Origin: Planctomycetes bacterium UBA7888
GTDB taxonomy: Bacteria; Planctomycetota; UBA1135
Direction of reading: 5' to 3'
Assembly: GCA_002500505.1 (NCBI GenBank)
Contig: DLRM01000008.1
Location: forward strand, 58,277 to 122,276
Length of the DNA: 64,000 nt
Shown in pieces: positions 17,712-27,075 of this stretch. The translations under genes and the position numbers were made by a program. Numbering within the stretch: the stretch's first letter is position 1; each line of letters opens with the position of its first letter. The notes beneath the pieces are model-generated. The model did not search any database. It worked only from the letters and a program-made list of their open reading frames with translations, and had not been told where the DNA came from.

Positions 17712-18994
17712 CAAGCAGACTGTGGCTTCAAGACAGCCACGGAGGAATGTTCATCCTGAAAAAGTTCATGTGCCCGAGAGTGAATGGTGCCAGCCGTAAC
17801 TGAATCCAGAATATCTAAAACTTCAAAGGGACGCTGCTCCATAAGTTGCGCGCTTAGCACAGAGGAAGCTAAAGCTTGAGGCGTTTGAAGTCCACTTACA
17901 AGGTTCCCCCAAGCGGACCGCCGTACTCTTTCAAGATCTTGCGCTCGAGGACCCTCTTCCAAAAACCGAGCTAGAGCTGACCGCACGCCTTCAACAAAAG
18001 ATTCAGGGTGGTCCGTTTGGCCACCAATTAAGGCATAGCTGTAATCAGAGTCGCCAGAGAAACCCGTATGAAAAGTTTCATCCACAACTTCCTTCTCATA
18101 CAACTCTTGATGTAAAGGTGCGGCATCTCCAAGAGCCAAATCTAGAGCAAGCGAAGTCAAAACCTGGCGTTCGAGCAAAGGGCGCCCCAAGCCACAACCA
18201 GCTTTGTCCCGCCAGCCAATGCGCACTTGCGGACGCATCACGGGGAACTCCTCTTCAGCCCAGGCCTGATGGGGAGTCGAGGGTTCTTGCACAAGTTCTC
18301 TGACAACTTCAATTTGATTTTGTGAAGAAATTAAACGGTCTTCAACATAGGCAAAAATCTTTTCTGGATCCAAATCCCCAGCCAAGGACAGCCGCAAATT
18401 TTCAGGACGATAAAAGGCATCCCAACAGGTCTGCAACTGGGCGGCAGTCGTCCCTTGAACAGCCTCAACACTCCCCCCGGGTGGAATCCGAATTGGGTGC
18501 TGTTGGAACAATGCGCGATGGAGGAGAAAAAGGCCCCGGAAATGAGGGTTATCTTCGTACATTCGAACTTCTTGCTCAATGATTCCTTTTTCCTTTTCTA
18601 CTCGCTCCTCGGTGATGAGAGGGCGCTGAACAAAATCCAAAAGAATATCGAGGCACTCCTCAAAGTGTCCGGCCGAAACAAACCAATAGGTGGTTGACCG
18701 GAAGCCTGTTCCACCATTAAAGTCAGCGCCTAATTTCCCGAAGCGGTCGAACACTTTCTCCTCTCGACCTTCAAAGAGCTTATGTTCCAAAAAGTGTGCA
18801 CTTCCATCAGGGACTCGAATCGTTTTGCCGTCCACATGAAAGTCAGTGTCGGTTGAGCCATATCGAAGGCCGAAATGTCCTGCAGCCGATGAAAACCCCT
18901 TCTTCGGAGTAACCGCAATTTGAACCCCTGAAGAGCTCTGGGCAGTCCATAGGGTCTCCCCCAAGCGCTTTGCTTTCAGTTGTTGGATATTCAT
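17711..18994 (-). CDS. M16 zinc peptidase, catalytically intact (YmfH-like)
   Basis: The 427-residue product keeps the inverted zinc motif HFLEHKLFEG (HXXEH) and a downstream acidic ligand region in VEKEKGIIEQEVRMYEDNP. This fits an active M16B peptidase. ATG 18994 gives a one-base overlap with the upstream paralogue and removes an implausible Arg-rich N-terminus. In Firmicutes, YmfF (inactive) and YmfH (active) are encoded side by side in the same order as here. Their exact substrates remain unclear, and no EF-P gene is in the window. Confidence 0.88.
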   Translation of the reverse strand: MNIQQLKAKRLGETLWTAQSSSGVQIAVTPKKGFSSAAGHFGLRYGSTDTDFHVDGKTIRVPDGSAHFLEHKLFEGREEKVFDRFGKLGADFNGGTGFRSTTYWFVSAGHFEECLDILLDFVQRPLITEERVEKEKGIIEQEVRMYEDNPHFRGLFLLHRALFQQHPIRIPPGGSVEAVQGTTAAQLQTCWDAFYRPENLRLSLAGDLDPEKIFAYVEDRLISSQNQIEVVRELVQEPSTPHQAWAEEEFPVMRPQVRIGWRDKAGCGLGRPLLERQVLTSLALDLALGDAAPLHQELYEKEVVDETFHTGFSGDSDYSYALIGGQTDHPESFVEGVRSALARFLEEGPRAQDLERVRRSAWGNLVSGLQTPQALASSVLSAQLMEQRPFEVLDILDSVTAGTIHSRAHELFQDEHSSVAVLKPQSA

Positions 18995-20310
18995 CACCCT
19001 TGCCCTCCTTCTAGGAGATACACAAGGCTGGCATTCCATTGAGAGGCCATATTGGAAACCGAGTCTTTGTCCAAACTTTGAATCTTTTCTGCCCGTTCAG
19101 CAGGGCTGCGATGCATGCCCAGCATGACCTCACGAGCTGAGTATCGAGACAAACCAGTCGCTGAATCACCAATCGTATCCAGATCATGAAGCAAACCGGC
19201 TCGGGCATCTTCAAGTTCCTGATTCGAATAGTCTCCATGGACAAGGACCTGAACTTGGCGCAAGACTTCGTCTCGAACTTCCTCGTAGGCCTGCGCATCA
19301 ATGCCAGCCCCCACCGTCAGGATTCCTTTCTTAAGCCGCGTTCCTGCAGAAATTCCATAGCATAAAGATTTCTCCTCACGCACGACTCGAAAGAGACGGC
19401 TATGTGTGCCTCCTCCAAGCAAAGATGTGGCAAGGGAAAGCGCTTCCAAATCTTCACTTGAGGACAGCTCCGGGAAACGGAATCCCATTAAAAAGCGGGC
19501 TTGATCCATCGGCATCTGCTCATGTACTTCCCGTAACTCGCTAGGAATGGGGGTCGCCTCATTGATGGGAGTTGAATCTCGTTCACTTCCCCCAAGCCAA
19601 CTCTGAAGCCAGGGTGCGATGGAGTCAGCCTGAATCGGTCCTACAGCAATTGCAGTGACAGGTGCTCGTTTCACTAGACTAAGTCGTGCTGTGTCTACTT
19701 CTTCCGGAGTCAAGGAAAGAACCTTCTCCTCACTCTCCCATGGTGGAGTTCCATAGCTCTCGCCCTCGCATAGGCATTGCAGATATCGTTCACGCGCCCA
19801 AGCGGCTTTGTCATCCTTAAGAGTGCGGATTCTCAAGGCAAGCTGAGAACGCTCCCGTTGAAAGGAGGTAGCCTGAAAGGGGCTACCCGAAGAATCCGGA
19901 AGAGGCTTGCTCATGAGCTCTTGCCCAAGAGCCAATATTCCAGACTCTGCAACTTCACCCTCAGGCAAAAATTCAGCCCCAACCCAACTACAAGACAAAG
20001 TCATACGATGGGCATCGGCCAACCTGTCTCCGTCAAGGGCTACGCACCCCCCCCACAATCCTTCCTCTTCACGAGTGAGCTCCATGCGGGATGGATGGCT
20101 TTGGGTCCCTTGCTCTAAAACCCTCCCTAGAAGAAAACGTGCGGGAGAAAAACCATCCGCCAATGCTCGGTCAAAATGAACTTCCAAGATTGCCCGCTTA
20201 AATCGCGAATCAGGGAGGGTGTAGAGATCCACACCAGGACAAGGGCTGGCGTGAGAAGGAGATGTTTTGAGGATGACCATGGGTGGCGGCAATGCCGGGG
20301 GACGAAACAT
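18994..20310 (-). CDS. M16-family protein without zinc motif (YmfF-like partner)
   Basis: The 438-residue product has the M16 fold pattern, with a C-terminal half containing GGGTHSRLFRVVREEKSLCYGISAG, a segment that in M16B heterodimers supplies the R/Y substrate-binding pair. At the place of HXXEH it reads ARFLLGRVLEQGTQS, so no zinc ligands are present and it should be inactive alone. It probably pairs with the overlapping active peptidase to form the closed chamber seen in the family. The start ATG at 20310 has GAGG about 8 bases upstream. Divergent from the GT4 gene. Confidence 0.85.
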   Translation of the reverse strand: MFRPPALPPPMVILKTSPSHASPCPGVDLYTLPDSRFKRAILEVHFDRALADGFSPARFLLGRVLEQGTQSHPSRMELTREEEGLWGGCVALDGDRLADAHRMTLSCSWVGAEFLPEGEVAESGILALGQELMSKPLPDSSGSPFQATSFQRERSQLALRIRTLKDDKAAWARERYLQCLCEGESYGTPPWESEEKVLSLTPEEVDTARLSLVKRAPVTAIAVGPIQADSIAPWLQSWLGGSERDSTPINEATPIPSELREVHEQMPMDQARFLMGFRFPELSSSEDLEALSLATSLLGGGTHSRLFRVVREEKSLCYGISAGTRLKKGILTVGAGIDAQAYEEVRDEVLRQVQVLVHGDYSNQELEDARAGLLHDLDTIGDSATGLSRYSAREVMLGMHRSPAERAEKIQSLDKDSVSNMASQWNASLVYLLEGGQG

Positions 20311-20348
20311 CCTAGGAACCTCGGGGGAGCTTTTCTAAAGTAGCGCTA

Positions 20349-21554
20349 ATGCGAGCAGTCCTGCTGCACCCCCACGACCCGGATGTTCCCTACGCCTCCG
20401 GTGTCGGCACGATGATTAATACTTTCATTGCCTGTGCCCCAGAGGGCATGGAGATTGAACTTCTTGGCATTACCGGCAATCCCGAGAGCATCGAACTTGG
20501 GAAGTGGCGCACCACCACGGTGGACGGGCGCACGATTCGCCACTTGCCCATTCTTGTGGACCACCCGTCCATTCGCTCCAGAATCCCTCTATCCCTTCGG
20601 TACACTTGCCTTCTAAAAAAGTGGTCTAAGAAAGTGGACCTTCAAGGCTCGAGCCTTCTTTTTCACCGCTTAGAAACGGCCTGGGGTGTTCGACATGTCC
20701 AGGCCCAAAAACTGATGTTTCTCCACTACCATGTTGATGACCAGATTTTGAATCCCAAGTCTGAAGTCACCTGGAGCAAGGTTCCGTGGCTGTATTTCGC
20801 CCTTGAGAAACGGATTCTCCCAAAAATGAACCGCCTCTGGTCCGAGCGCTCGGACGGAATTGAGTGGTGGAAAAACCGCTATCCCGTGCTGGAAGACCGA
20901 GCTGACTTTCTCCCCACTTGGGCAGAAGACCGAATTTTCTATCCCTTTCCAAAAGAACGCGCTGCAGACCTTCGTTCAAAGCTATGCGCTGCAGCGGGCT
21001 TAGATCCCAATAAAAAACTGGCCTTCTTTGCCGCACGATTCGAGGGCCAAAAAGACCCTATGCTTTTAATGCGAAGCTGGGAGGCCTTGCAAAAAATCGC
21101 TCCGGGTACCCAACTCGCCTTGGCTGGAGCTGGCTCTTGCGAAAATGAAATGCGGCAATTTTCTTCCCAGGCCGGCCTGGAATCCAAAATTGCCTTCTTG
21201 GGCACGGTCAACCAGAGCACCGTTGCAGACTGGCTCAATGCTTCCGATATTTTTGTGCTCTCCTCTGCCTTTGAGGGGATGGCGCTTTCCATGGTGGAAG
21301 CCCTTGCTTGCGGCGTCCCCGTCGTTACAACTCGCGTTGGAGAAGCACCAAGAGTCATAACCCATGCCTCACATGGGAGGATTGTGGACGATCGAACTCC
21401 GGAATCTCTTGCCGCAGCTGTCGCCGAGGTTCTCGTTCAGGAGCGAGATCCAGCCTCCTGCGTCCAAGCTGCCGAGCCCTACACACCGCGGAAAGTGCTT
21501 CAACCCGTTTATGACTCCATCCACTCCCACGCCGAATCGAAGAGCCGAGCATGA
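20349..21554 (+). CDS. GT4-family (GT-B fold) glycosyltransferase
   Basis: The 401-residue product has the C-terminal nucleotide-sugar-binding domain of GT4: KKLAFFAARFEGQKDP, LALAGAGSCENEMRQF, VADWLNASDIFVLSSAFEGMALSMVEALACGVPVVTTRVG. The N-terminal acceptor domain is less conserved (ASGVGTMINTFIACAPEGMEIELLGITG). It presumably builds exopolysaccharide or lipid-linked glycan in the cytoplasm. The next two genes encode an Alg14/Alg13-type split transferase, with a 4-base overlap to the first, which supports an envelope or exopolysaccharide role. Donor sugar is unknown. Confidence 0.88.
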   Translation: MRAVLLHPHDPDVPYASGVGTMINTFIACAPEGMEIELLGITGNPESIELGKWRTTTVDGRTIRHLPILVDHPSIRSRIPLSLRYTCLLKKWSKKVDLQGSSLLFHRLETAWGVRHVQAQKLMFLHYHVDDQILNPKSEVTWSKVPWLYFALEKRILPKMNRLWSERSDGIEWWKNRYPVLEDRADFLPTWAEDRIFYPFPKERAADLRSKLCAAAGLDPNKKLAFFAARFEGQKDPMLLMRSWEALQKIAPGTQLALAGAGSCENEMRQFSSQAGLESKIAFLGTVNQSTVADWLNASDIFVLSSAFEGMALSMVEALACGVPVVTTRVGEAPRVITHASHGRIVDDRTPESLAAAVAEVLVQERDPASCVQAAEPYTPRKVLQPVYDSIHSHAESKSRA

Positions 21555-22000
21555 AACTAGCCCTGGTCACTTCTACTGGCGGACACCTCTTGGAGATGAT
21601 GAATCTCCGAGAAGCTTGGGAAGGGCACGAACGGTTTTTTGTGACTTTCCCCCTTCAAGATGCCAAGACCCTTTTGGATGGTGAAAAGGTTATTTGGGCA
21701 TATCACCCCACAAACCGTAGCCTCAAGAACTTGATTCGCAACGTGTGGCTCGCATGGAAAGTCCTCCGCAAGGAACGGCCCGATGTCGTGGTTTCTACGG
21801 GAGCCGGCCCTGCCGTTCCATTTATCTGGCTTGGGCGGATGATGGGCATGCGAACGGTTTACCTGGAATGTATCACTCGAATCCATTCCGTTTCTATGGC
21901 CGGAAAAATGATTCTTCCGGCGGTGGACAAGTTTTACGGCCAATGGGAAGAGCTAGCTAATCTTCATCCCAAGATTGATTGCGACGGAAGGAATGTCTAA
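21551..22000 (+). CDS. Alg14/PssD-like glycosyltransferase subunit (membrane-anchoring half)
   Basis: The 149-residue product matches the Alg14 fold: KLALVTSTGGHLLEMMNL at the start, then RPDVVVSTGAGPAVPFIWLGRMMGMRTVYLE, the membrane-associated acceptor-binding half of a GT-B enzyme. Alg14 recruits the soluble Alg13 to form an active GlcNAc or glucuronosyl transferase; in rhizobia the pair is PssD/PssE. The next gene overlaps by one base (TAATG) and encodes the Alg13 half. The start overlaps the upstream GT4 gene (ATGA). Confidence 0.88.
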   Translation: MKLALVTSTGGHLLEMMNLREAWEGHERFFVTFPLQDAKTLLDGEKVIWAYHPTNRSLKNLIRNVWLAWKVLRKERPDVVVSTGAGPAVPFIWLGRMMGMRTVYLECITRIHSVSMAGKMILPAVDKFYGQWEELANLHPKIDCDGRNV

Positions 22001-22485
22001 TGATTTTCTTCACAGTTGGCACTGAGCAATTTGATTTTCTACGCATGATTCAAGCCGCAGACCTGGTGGCTAAGGCTCTCCCTGACGAGGAAGTTTTCAT
22101 TCAAATTGCCGAAAACTCCCAAACGCCGGAAGTCGCGCAATGGGAACGATGGCTCAGTTACCAAGAGTTTGTCCAAAGAGTCCACGATGCCCGCATTGTG
22201 GTCACCCATGCAGGAGCTGGCTCCCTTTTGTCCTGCGCGTGGCAGGGAAAAGTCGCCATCACCGTCCCTCGCCTTCATAAATTCGGAGAACACGTGGACA
22301 ATCACCAAACAGAGCTTGCTGACAAGATGGCCAATCTCGGGCATGCCGTGATTGGCAAAACCCCAGAAGAACTTTGCAACTTAGTTTTAACCTACGATGA
22401 AGTTGTGCAAAAACTCCAAACCGGAGAAGTTTCGAAACCAACCCTGGGAAAGGCGCTCAAAAAATGGCTTGAGGAAGGGGCTTAA
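22000..22485 (+). CDS. Alg13/PssE-like glycosyltransferase subunit (catalytic half)
   Basis: The 161-residue product starts at ATG 22000 (MIFFTVGTEQFDFLRMI), the classical Alg13 N-terminus. The C-terminal half has ARIVVTHAGAGSLLSCAWQGKVAITVPR and FGEHVDNHQTELADKMANLGHAV, the UDP-sugar binding segment of GT28-type enzymes. A longer reading from 21979 would overlap the upstream gene and adds no conserved residues. With the overlapping Alg14-like gene it should reconstitute one glycosyltransferase. Confidence 0.9.
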   Translation: MIFFTVGTEQFDFLRMIQAADLVAKALPDEEVFIQIAENSQTPEVAQWERWLSYQEFVQRVHDARIVVTHAGAGSLLSCAWQGKVAITVPRLHKFGEHVDNHQTELADKMANLGHAVIGKTPEELCNLVLTYDEVVQKLQTGEVSKPTLGKALKKWLEEGA

Positions 22486-22492
22486 AGCATAG

Positions 22493-23344
22493 ATGTTTCC
22501 CCCCTTCTTCCTTCTTCTCTCTCCTCTTCTCCAGGCTGCTCCTCCTCCGCCCGATCTTCCTCACCAGTCAGAAGCTGTTGAACTCCTACACAGGGCGGCA
22601 AAGCTACAAAACTCGGCGAGGAACTCAGCCCCGGTCACAGGCTTCCACCTCAGCCTCAATATCCGAGAACGCAATCAATCTCGAAATGACTTTGACCTTG
22701 AGCTGAACTTTGACGCGCAAGGGGAACGCATTCGAATTGTTGTTGAAGATGCCAATAGGGGTACTCACCTCGCCAAAGGTTTTGACGGAAAAGCTTACTG
22801 GCTTAAGGAGCCAAAAAAGCCCATTCTCTTCTTAGATGGAAGAGAATTTTCTCAAGACCGGGATGCCATTGAGCAAGCCATTGAGTTTTCGAACCACTTA
22901 TTGCTCCTCCTAGATTTCAAACACCTCCCTAAAGCCTGTGAAGAACTTAGCCTGATTCATTCCGATGAGGGGAAGTGGATTCGAGGCTTTCTTCCCCTTC
23001 AAGGCCAGAAAAGCTACTTCTTCTTACTCTTGAATCCGAAAACTCTTCTTGCCGATAAGTTGCGCATTGGAGTGCCCGCACGCAATGAAGATGGAGGCAC
23101 TTTATTGAAGGAAGGCAAGCTTGTTTTCTCCCAGCTCACGGAATACGAACTTCTTCACTATCGCAGTTTTGCAGGCCTTCAAGCGCCGCAAGTGATTCGA
23201 GAATTCCTCCTCCTTCCCGAGCCTATTCAAAAGACTTCCACTGAAGTCGATCCTAATTTGCGACACCCTTCCAGAATTGTGGAAGTGCATAACCTCAACT
23301 GGCAAAAAAAGCCCAACACTTCTCCGCCCAAGACAACGGACTGA
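22493..23344 (+). CDS. Secreted protein of unknown function, possibly LolA-like fold
   Basis: The 283-residue product has an uncharged hydrophobic N-terminus (FPPFFLLLSPLLQAA) consistent with a Sec signal cleaved near residue 15-18. The mature part alternates beta-strand-like segments (FHLSLNIRERN, DFDLELNFDAQGERIRIVVED, FDGKAYWLKEP), reminiscent of LolA/LppX-type periplasmic lipid carriers, but I see no diagnostic motif. It follows the glycosyltransferase trio by 7 bases, so it may serve envelope assembly. It ends 1 base before the stop of the convergent mutL. Confidence 0.6.
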   Translation: MFPPFFLLLSPLLQAAPPPPDLPHQSEAVELLHRAAKLQNSARNSAPVTGFHLSLNIRERNQSRNDFDLELNFDAQGERIRIVVEDANRGTHLAKGFDGKAYWLKEPKKPILFLDGREFSQDRDAIEQAIEFSNHLLLLLDFKHLPKACEELSLIHSDEGKWIRGFLPLQGQKSYFFLLLNPKTLLADKLRIGVPARNEDGGTLLKEGKLVFSQLTEYELLHYRSFAGLQAPQVIREFLLLPEPIQKTSTEVDPNLRHPSRIVEVHNLNWQKKPNTSPPKTTD

Positions 23345-23345
23345 A

Positions 23346-25052
23346 TCAGCGGCGGTAGAAGGCCTTTTCCAGGTCTTCGTTGGACAGGAAAACTCTTACG
23401 GGTCGACCATGAGCGCAGGTTCGGTCCTGCGGAAGATTGGCCCCTCGTCGCAGAAGGTCTTCCAAGGCGACTTGATCCAGATAGTCCCCAGCCATCACCG
23501 CTCCTCGGCATGCCATACGATGCAAAGCTTCTTCTTGGATTTTGTCCGGGGTCGCAGCCCGGAACTCCGAAGCAATCTCCAGAAGATCCATTACCAATTT
23601 TTCAGGGACAAGGCGAGACACTCGCGCAGGAACTGCATTAACCGCAATCGTGGATTCACCGAAAGCTTCGATTTCGACTCCTAATTTTGCAAAAATATCC
23701 TTATGAGCAATCAGTACATCTAATTCAGTTTTTTCAACATCAATCAAAGAAGGCATGAGTAAAGGTTGAGAAACAACTGCGCCCTTTTGGACCTCCTTCC
23801 GTAGCTCCTCTAAATTCACCCGTTCATGAAGGGCATGCTGGTCAATAATCTCCATCCCGCCAGACACTTCCCGAACAAGAAAAGTTTTCGAAACGCTTAG
23901 AAAGTTACCAACAGCATCTTCAGGCTGAGAAAGAGGGAGTTCAAGAGGAACATCAGCCACAACCGATTCGCCCTGCGGAAGCGGCCGTTCCCAATCCCTC
24001 ACTGGCTGAAAGGATGTGTCTGAGCTCGTTGTACTCCCAATTGAACCGAGCTTTCGGGTAGCCCAAGGAGCCGTGCTTAAACCACTCTGGAAAGATTTCA
24101 ATATCATTCCAAAAACAAGGCGTTCGTCACGAAAACGCACTTCGGTTTTCTGAGGGTGCACATTAACATCCACCCTCACAGGAGGAACCACAAGAAATAG
24201 AAGGAGGCTTGGGTAATGTCCAATGGGCACGAACTCCCGTACCCCCTCGCGAACAGCCCGCAACAACCGAGCATCTCGTACCCAACGACCATTAAGGAAG
24301 ATGTGCACGCGGCCAGCATTTCGCCGAGCCGACTCGGGCGGTCCAATCCTAGCCTCTAATTTTAAACCAGGTGCTTCGGACGAAATCTCAAGCATTGCCT
24401 CGGCAACACCCTTGCCGTAAACGGCTGCGCATCGGCGCACTAAATTATCCTCAGGAGTCACTTCAAATATGTTCTTACCATCGTGGTCGCATCGAAAACC
24501 AACACCCGGATGCGCAAGAGCTAAGCGCTCCACCCAAGCTCGGCAGTGCGAAAATTCTGTGGCGGCTCGTTTCATAAATTTGAGGCGAGCCGGTAACTCC
24601 GCAAACAAGTCCTCGACCAAAACACGGGTTCCGGGAGCACAGGAAGCGGCTTGAACAGAGGAGCGCGTTCCAAACCGAGTCTTAAGAGAAGCACCCTCAT
24701 GGTCTTTGCGACAGGACTGGATTTCCATCCGACTCACGGAAGCGATGGAAGCCAGAGCTTCTCCTCGAAACCCAAGTGTACCCACACTTTCTAAATCTTC
24801 TTGGGTTTTCAATTTAGATGTGGCGTGGGAAGTTAAAGCAAGCTCCAGTTCCGACTGCGGAATACCTGGCCCATTATCTCGAACTTCTATTCGGCGAAGG
24901 CCTCCTTCTTCAAGCAAAACATGGATGCGTTCGGCTCCAGCATCCAATGCGTTTTCCACAAGCTCCTTTACCACCGAAGCGGGTCGTTCGACCACTTCCC
25001 CAGCCGCAATTTGGTCCACCAGGACGGGGTCTAATTTATGAATTCCACTCAC
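23346..25052 (-). CDS. mutL: DNA mismatch repair protein MutL (endonuclease type)
   Basis: The 568-residue product starts at GTG 25052 (VSGIHKLDPVLVDQIAAGEV), which overlaps the holA stop as GTGA; a longer frame upstream lies inside holA. The GHKL ATPase motifs are ENALDAG, DNGPGIP and GFRGEALASI. The C-terminal domain has DQHALHERVNLEEL, fitting the DQHA(X)2E(X)4E metal motif of nicking MutL, plus ACRGAVMAGD and CAHGRPV (usually CPHGRP). It should therefore nick DNA itself, as in organisms without MutH. No mutS is in the window. Confidence 0.95.
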   Translation of the reverse strand: MSGIHKLDPVLVDQIAAGEVVERPASVVKELVENALDAGAERIHVLLEEGGLRRIEVRDNGPGIPQSELELALTSHATSKLKTQEDLESVGTLGFRGEALASIASVSRMEIQSCRKDHEGASLKTRFGTRSSVQAASCAPGTRVLVEDLFAELPARLKFMKRAATEFSHCRAWVERLALAHPGVGFRCDHDGKNIFEVTPEDNLVRRCAAVYGKGVAEAMLEISSEAPGLKLEARIGPPESARRNAGRVHIFLNGRWVRDARLLRAVREGVREFVPIGHYPSLLLFLVVPPVRVDVNVHPQKTEVRFRDERLVFGMILKSFQSGLSTAPWATRKLGSIGSTTSSDTSFQPVRDWERPLPQGESVVADVPLELPLSQPEDAVGNFLSVSKTFLVREVSGGMEIIDQHALHERVNLEELRKEVQKGAVVSQPLLMPSLIDVEKTELDVLIAHKDIFAKLGVEIEAFGESTIAVNAVPARVSRLVPEKLVMDLLEIASEFRAATPDKIQEEALHRMACRGAVMAGDYLDQVALEDLLRRGANLPQDRTCAHGRPVRVFLSNEDLEKAFYRR

Positions 25053-26200
25053 GCGCGACGGCTCCGATGATTGTGGAAAGCAAGCTGTTCCAAACTCTTC
25101 AAGTTGTCCCGTCGACCTTCCCGCTTCACATGACATTCTGCGGCGCGAATGGAATGAAGCACTTCTGTCAAACGGGAAGAGGAGGTGGAACGAATACGGC
25201 GCTCCATTCGTTTCGCAATCGGTCCAGTGGCAGGAAGACCGGCTTCTTTGCAAGCCTCCGGGAAAGACATTCCTTCCTCCATCGCAGCTAAAGCAGCAGC
25301 CGTTCGCCTACGCTCTCCCGCTAAAACCGAAAGGAGCATTGAAAAGGCATCTTGGGAGGCAATGCGTTTTCCGTCCCAAGAGCGCAATCCCCGACTTCGC
25401 AGACGAGAAAGGATGGCAAATGCGGAAGCACCATTCCCTGTGAGAACTGCCTCGGCAAATTCAAATGCACTACCCTCAGCGCTGTGAGCAACCGTTTCGC
25501 GAACTTGCTCCTCACTTATGGAGTCCGAATCCAAAAGGGCAAAGTGCTCCAAAGCTTGGCAAAGTTCCGCAGGGCGAGCGCCAGCAATTTGAACCAAAGT
25601 GCCTGAGGCCCCAGGAAGAAGGCGTATCCCCAGCAACTTAGCTTGGGAAGCTACAAATTGGGCCGCCTCCGATGCATCCAGGTCATTCGGGCGCCAAGGG
25701 GGTGGATCACCGTACAACCGGCGGAAACGCTCCAAGCGAAACTCCTCTCCAACGTCCTTACTCATCGCAGTCGCTAACTTGCTGCCGGCCGCACCGTCAA
25801 GTTGGAGAACCATCCAGTCAGGGCCTGAAGGATCTTTCGCGGCATCCAAAATTTGCTTGGATAGTTTCTTCCAACGAGTAAAAGCTCTCGTGGCCCTTCC
25901 AAAGACCAAAGCGCGCTGCCCCCCGCCAAACAAAGATGTTGAGCCCAAAAAGGCTTCCACGGGCCCCGGTTCAAAATCCGAAACCCCGCCGTCCAGATCT
26001 AAAAAGTCAATGCCATCCGTTGCTCGAGCCCGCTCGCGTGCCTTCCCTAGGATTTTTTCGGCAAACCAGGACTCTTCTTCACCTCGAGGCGGAGGAGCAA
26101 GAAGAAGGAGCTTGGGCAGTTTTCCTCGAGCGGCGAGTTCGCAAAGCTCGTGGCAGACCGAACCCGGATCTGGCTTCCGTTTGCGGGTGGCGGCACTCAT
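25049..26200 (-). CDS. holA: DNA polymerase III delta subunit HolA
   Basis: The 383-residue product, from ATG 26200, is a clamp-loader subunit that opens the beta clamp. Recognisable parts are the N-terminal stretch KLPKLLLLAPPPRGEEES, an aromatic/basic middle (WMVLQLDGAAGSK) and the C-terminal helical region (NGASAFAILSRLRSRGLR; SIRAAECHVKREGRRDNLKSLEQLAFHN). Family sequence identity is always low, so the call rests on layout and these patterns. Starting at 26269 would overlap ubiA heavily; ATG 26200 overlaps its stop as ATGA. It is coupled to mutL. Confidence 0.78.
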   Translation of the reverse strand: MSAATRKRKPDPGSVCHELCELAARGKLPKLLLLAPPPRGEEESWFAEKILGKARERARATDGIDFLDLDGGVSDFEPGPVEAFLGSTSLFGGGQRALVFGRATRAFTRWKKLSKQILDAAKDPSGPDWMVLQLDGAAGSKLATAMSKDVGEEFRLERFRRLYGDPPPWRPNDLDASEAAQFVASQAKLLGIRLLPGASGTLVQIAGARPAELCQALEHFALLDSDSISEEQVRETVAHSAEGSAFEFAEAVLTGNGASAFAILSRLRSRGLRSWDGKRIASQDAFSMLLSVLAGERRRTAAALAAMEEGMSFPEACKEAGLPATGPIAKRMERRIRSTSSSRLTEVLHSIRAAECHVKREGRRDNLKSLEQLAFHNHRSRRA

Positions 26201-27075
26201 CCTGCCAGGATAGCGGCGGTTTGATGAAGGTCGAGTGCAAGGCCGAAAAACCAAATCGGCCCTACCCAAGAATTCACCTGAAAGAAAGCTAAGGGAATTC
26301 GAGTCAACCCCCCCACTTGGATAAGGATGTGCTCACAAAGGAGAAGAGCGGCAACAAGCGCCAAACCAATCCAATAGAACTGTCCTAACCCTGCCTTTTC
26401 ACCAAAGGTCCACCAAAGAAAAATTGCAAGAATATGGAGAACAAGACTCAACGCCCTGGTGCGAGAGGCACCAAGTAACGAAGGTATCGAACGGAGCTTC
26501 TCTTTCCGGTCATGCTCCATGTCCTGCAAAGAGTAGAGGAGGTCAAAGCCTGAAACCCAAGCCAAGACACCACCACCAATCCAGAGGGGAAGAGCCCAGC
26601 CAGGGAGAAAGTCCTTGGAAATCGCCAGCCAGGCGCCGGCAGGGGAACAGGCCAGTCCAAGGCCCAAACCAAAATGGCAAAGAATGGTCCAGCGCTTGAG
26701 ATAAGAATAACCCAACAATATGACAAGGACCGGGATGGAAAACCATGCACAAATGGGCGCCAGCATCCACGATGCAAACACAAATAAAACCACATTCACT
26801 GCCACGAACATTTTAGTCCATGAAACCCGAATGGTTCCTGTCACGAGTTCTCTCTCCGCAGTCCTGGGGTTGCTCGCATCAAATTTCCGGTCAACGATTC
26901 GATTAAATGCCATAGCGGCATTGCGAGCAAAAACAGCAGCCAAAACAATCCAAAAAAAATCAGAGAGATTGGGTATTCCCTTCGCAGCAAGCCAAGCGCC
27001 ACCCAGGGCAAACGGTAAAGCAAACACGGAGTGCTCGAACCTAATCATCCGTAAGACACGACAAAGTTGGCTCAT
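26197..27075 (-). CDS. ubiA: UbiA-family prenyltransferase (UbiA or MqnP)
   Basis: The 292-residue integral membrane enzyme has about eight hydrophobic segments and the two Asp-rich motifs: NRIVDRKFDASNPRT (first) and DLLYSQDMEHD-type DLLYSLQDMEHDRKEK (second). It attaches a polyprenyl chain to an aromatic quinone precursor. Neighbours ubiX and ubiE suggest quinone synthesis. In many bacteria with the futalosine pathway the matching enzymes are MqnP, MqnM and MenG, which is equally possible here. ATG 27075 overlaps the ubiX stop as ATGA. Confidence 0.88.
   Translation of the reverse strand: MSQLCRVLRMIRFEHSVFALPFALGGAWLAAKGIPNLSDFFWIVLAAVFARNAAMAFNRIVDRKFDASNPRTAERELVTGTIRVSWTKMFVAVNVVLFVFASWMLAPICAWFSIPVLVILLGYSYLKRWTILCHFGLGLGLACSPAGAWLAISKDFLPGWALPLWIGGGVLAWVSGFDLLYSLQDMEHDRKEKLRSIPSLLGASRTRALSLVLHILAIFLWWTFGEKAGLGQFYWIGLALVAALLLCEHILIQVGGLTRIPLAFFQVNSWVGPIWFFGLALDLHQTAAILAG

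Noticed and set aside
25053..25253. N-terminal extension of MutL
   Set aside because: The GHKL domain begins right after GTG 25052, and the extension lies inside holA with no MutL-like residues.
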